This document shows, one piece after another, positions 62,062-64,000 of a DNA stretch of 64,000 nucleotides. The notes below the pieces were generated by a model that was not told the origin of the DNA, did no database searches, and worked only from the letters and a program-made list of their open reading frames with translations. The position numbers were made by a program, and so were the translations under genes. The DNA is from Phaseolibacter flectens ATCC 12775 (GTDB lineage Bacteria > Pseudomonadota > Gammaproteobacteria > Enterobacterales > Enterobacteriaceae). How positions within the stretch are numbered: the stretch's first letter is position 1; each line of letters begins with the position of its first letter. Where the stretch lies: NCBI RefSeq assembly GCF_000518745.1, contig NZ_JAEE01000001.1:245084-309083 (forward strand), in the 5' to 3' direction.

Positions 62062-63999
62062 CTATAACGGTCGAATACTTTCATCGTCCAATCTGGCATC
62101 AAACATGCTGATCAGACGATTAATATGGGGATCCGTCATGATTGATTGGCGTGCTTGCGCCAATTTTTCTTCATATATGGCCTGCCGCCATTCTAGCGGC
62201 GTCAACCTATCTAAATTATCATCTGACTCGATGGTCAATTCAACTGTTTTCCCCATTACCTGACTCAGTGCATCAGCAAGGGCTTGTTCTGACCTTTGGG
62301 TATGCAGATGTTTTTGTGTCGAGCGACAATGTAACGTCACACGGTTGCCTTGCTCTGTTTTCCAGCAATTTAACGCCAACTGCTGAACCAGTCGAGGCAA
62401 TGTTAATTGCGCAACCTGTGCCGACCAACTATCACGTAATGTGGCCTGCTCAATAAGAAAGTGCGTCAATTCTGGCGTTCTATCATGCTCTAGCGCATCG
62501 CGCAGTCCTTTCGGTGTCGCGGGGGACTCCACGGGTGCCTCTTCTGCAACTGCTGAGGTCCAACGATAACTGTCTGGCTGCGTTGCGCGTATCGGTGGTG
62601 CATTCCTGACTGGGAGGCTGGCACGCTCAGCCAACGCTGAGACTTTACTGACTACACCGCTATCCGGCCGCGCATCCCACGCAACCGGTTCATTCTTTTT
62701 TGTCTGTTGTGCCCCTACCCTGAGCAATTGCGTTCTAGCCTGTAATAATTGGCTCGTCGCAGACGGGGAAGACGATTCAGTAGCCATATTTTCCGATGGT
62801 GTCAGACGACGATTGTCTGGCTGACAAGGCGCCGTCTCAGCAACGTTATCTCTGGCGCTATTGCGATGGGGCACTGCGGATGTCGTGCTGACGTCTGGAG
62901 GCGAGTCAACCTTCAGTGGATGGAACGCCAGCGCACGCAGCAATGTCATCTCTACCCCCATCCTAGGTTCAGGGGTAAAGGGTAATTCTTTACGACCCAT
63001 CAGTAAGATCTGGTAATAAAGTTGAAGGTCTTCCGGCGGCAAACGACGCGCCAGCTCCGTCAGTTTTTCTTTGTGCTGCTGATAGACATCATTTAATCCC
63101 ATCGGTGAGAGCTGTAACATAGCAATACTATGCAATAATCTTAGCATTTCGACTAATAAGGCATCCCACTCTATGCCATGGCTTGCAACCTGTTGGATAA
63201 GGCACATGACCTGCTGCCCATCTCCCGCAATCAGTGCACTGACCAAATCCAGAGGTTGATCGTTATCAAGGCTACCTAGCATTTGAGTCACTGCCGTCCG
63301 AGTGACCTGACCATTGCCCAACGCGATAGCCTGATCTAACAAGCTTAAACCATCACGTAAGCTCCCCTGCGCCGCTCGGGCTAACAAGGGCAGCGCTGTC
63401 GCGTCAGCCTCTATCTGCTCTCGTTGTAAAATATGCGCCAGCTGAGTAACAATTTGTTCCGTGTTAAGGGCTTTAAGATGGAACTGTAGGCAACGTGATA
63501 AAATGGTTACGGGCAATTTCTGTGGATCTGTCGTTGCCAGTAAAAATTTTACGTGACTAGGCGGCTCTTCTAAGGTTTTTAATAAGGCGTTAAAACTGTG
63601 CCGCGATAACATATGGACTTCGTCAATCAGATAGACTTTGAATCGCCCTTTTGCAGGCGCATATTGTACGTTATCCAATAAATCACGGGTATCTTCGACT
63701 TTTGTGCGAGATGCCGCATCAATCTCAATGAGATCAACGAACCGACCTTGTTCAATTTCGAGGCAGTTTTCACATTGCCCACAGGGTGTTGCCGTCACAC
63801 CATGCTGACAATTCAGTCCTTTAGCCAAAAGACGCGCAATCGTCGTCTTACCCACCCCTCTAGTTCCAGAAAAAAGGTAGGCATGATGTAAACGGCCTAA
63901 AGATAGCCCATTCGCAAGGGCAGTCAGGACATGCTGCTGCCCGACAACATCAGCAAAAACCTGAGGCCGCCATTTTCTTGCAAGCACCTGATAAGTCAT
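62062..63999 (-). CDS. dnaX: DNA polymerase III subunit tau (and gamma)
   Basis: AAA+ clamp-loader ATPase. Walker A is GTRGVGKTTIARLLA; the zinc site CQHGVTATPCGQCENC follows; Walker B is LIDEVHML, with SRC sensor LSRCLQF. The C-terminal tau part binds DnaB and the alpha subunit. 645 residues (E. coli 643). The ATG at 63999 is two bases from the window edge, so the coding region is complete. An in-frame slippery site gives the shorter gamma form. Confidence 0.97.
   Translation of the reverse strand: MTYQVLARKWRPQVFADVVGQQHVLTALANGLSLGRLHHAYLFSGTRGVGKTTIARLLAKGLNCQHGVTATPCGQCENCLEIEQGRFVDLIEIDAASRTKVEDTRDLLDNVQYAPAKGRFKVYLIDEVHMLSRHSFNALLKTLEEPPSHVKFLLATTDPQKLPVTILSRCLQFHLKALNTEQIVTQLAHILQREQIEADATALPLLARAAQGSLRDGLSLLDQAIALGNGQVTRTAVTQMLGSLDNDQPLDLVSALIAGDGQQVMCLIQQVASHGIEWDALLVEMLRLLHSIAMLQLSPMGLNDVYQQHKEKLTELARRLPPEDLQLYYQILLMGRKELPFTPEPRMGVEMTLLRALAFHPLKVDSPPDVSTTSAVPHRNSARDNVAETAPCQPDNRRLTPSENMATESSSPSATSQLLQARTQLLRVGAQQTKKNEPVAWDARPDSGVVSKVSALAERASLPVRNAPPIRATQPDSYRWTSAVAEEAPVESPATPKGLRDALEHDRTPELTHFLIEQATLRDSWSAQVAQLTLPRLVQQLALNCWKTEQGNRVTLHCRSTQKHLHTQRSEQALADALSQVMGKTVELTIESDDNLDRLTPLEWRQAIYEEKLAQARQSIMTDPHINRLISMFDARLDDESIRPL
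62664..62718 (-). other. dnaX programmed -1 frameshift signal (gamma subunit)
   Basis: All three elements are present. The slippery A-AAA-AAG occupies 62701-62695 (Lys434-Lys435). A Shine-Dalgarno-like AGGGG lies about 10 nt upstream. Downstream, CCGGTTGCG (62688-62680) pairs with CGCGGCCGG (62672-62664) over 9 bp around a 7-nt loop. Slipping back one base reads GAA then TGA (ending 62690), so gamma is about 436 residues (431 in E. coli). Confidence 0.9.
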
Positions 64000-64000
64000 T

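Overview
The window reads as chromosomal DNA from a gammaproteobacterium of the order Enterobacterales. Nearly every long ORF has a recognisable Escherichia coli counterpart of matching length, and the order follows two E. coli blocks (ubiF to pagP, and folD/cysS through purEK, cueR-copA, ybaL, gsk and dnaX), here joined and shortened. Core genes are of moderate GC. I cannot name the genus from sequence alone. Scattered decay (an internally deleted IS200/IS605 remnant, an acetyltransferase pseudogene, an RlpA without its SPOR domain) suggests mild genome erosion.

Layout. 1-20.5 kb: housekeeping genes ubiF(-), miaB, ybeZ-ybeY-ybeX-lnt, leuS-lptE-holA-nadD, rsfS-rlmH-mrdA-mrdB-rlpA, dacA, ybeD, lipB and lipA. 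They serve ubiquinone, tRNA modification, ribosome maturation, lipoprotein and LPS export, cell elongation and lipoate synthesis. 20.5-21.6 kb: remnant of a divergent tnpB/tnpA insertion sequence. 21.6-25.9 kb: tatE, cspE, pagP (all -), doxX, an SMP-30 lactonase, ybcJ and folD.

25.98 kb: tRNA-Arg(UCU), the argU position, a known integration hotspot in E. coli. 26-41.5 kb: an AT-rich, gene-poor accessory region. It holds a 15-unit hexanucleotide repeat, the acetyltransferase pseudogene, nhaA, a family-9 glycosyltransferase divergent from lpxO, a secreted cupin, a two-partner-secretion transporter (TpsB, -), a small membrane protein, an EcsC-family protein and a short filamentous-haemagglutinin-like exoprotein (TpsA, +). 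Unusually, the TpsA and TpsB genes lie 3.8 kb apart on opposite strands. With pagP, lpxO and the glycosyltransferase could form an outer-membrane remodelling group.

41.5-64 kb: core again: cysS(-), ppiB-lpxH, purE-purK, ybbO, cnoX, cueR(-)/copA, ybaK, a four-helix EamA/SMR-like transporter, a LysR regulator divergent from a PACE efflux pump, ybaL, then gsk, hemH, adk, htpG, recR, ybaB and dnaX (all -).

The strongest signals beyond plain gene calls are two complete programmed -1 frameshift modules (copA, giving a CopA(Z)-type copper chaperone, and dnaX, giving gamma), the rearranged TPS locus with a short exoprotein, the hexamer repeat beside argU, and a cluster of genes that appear to start at TTG or GTG.
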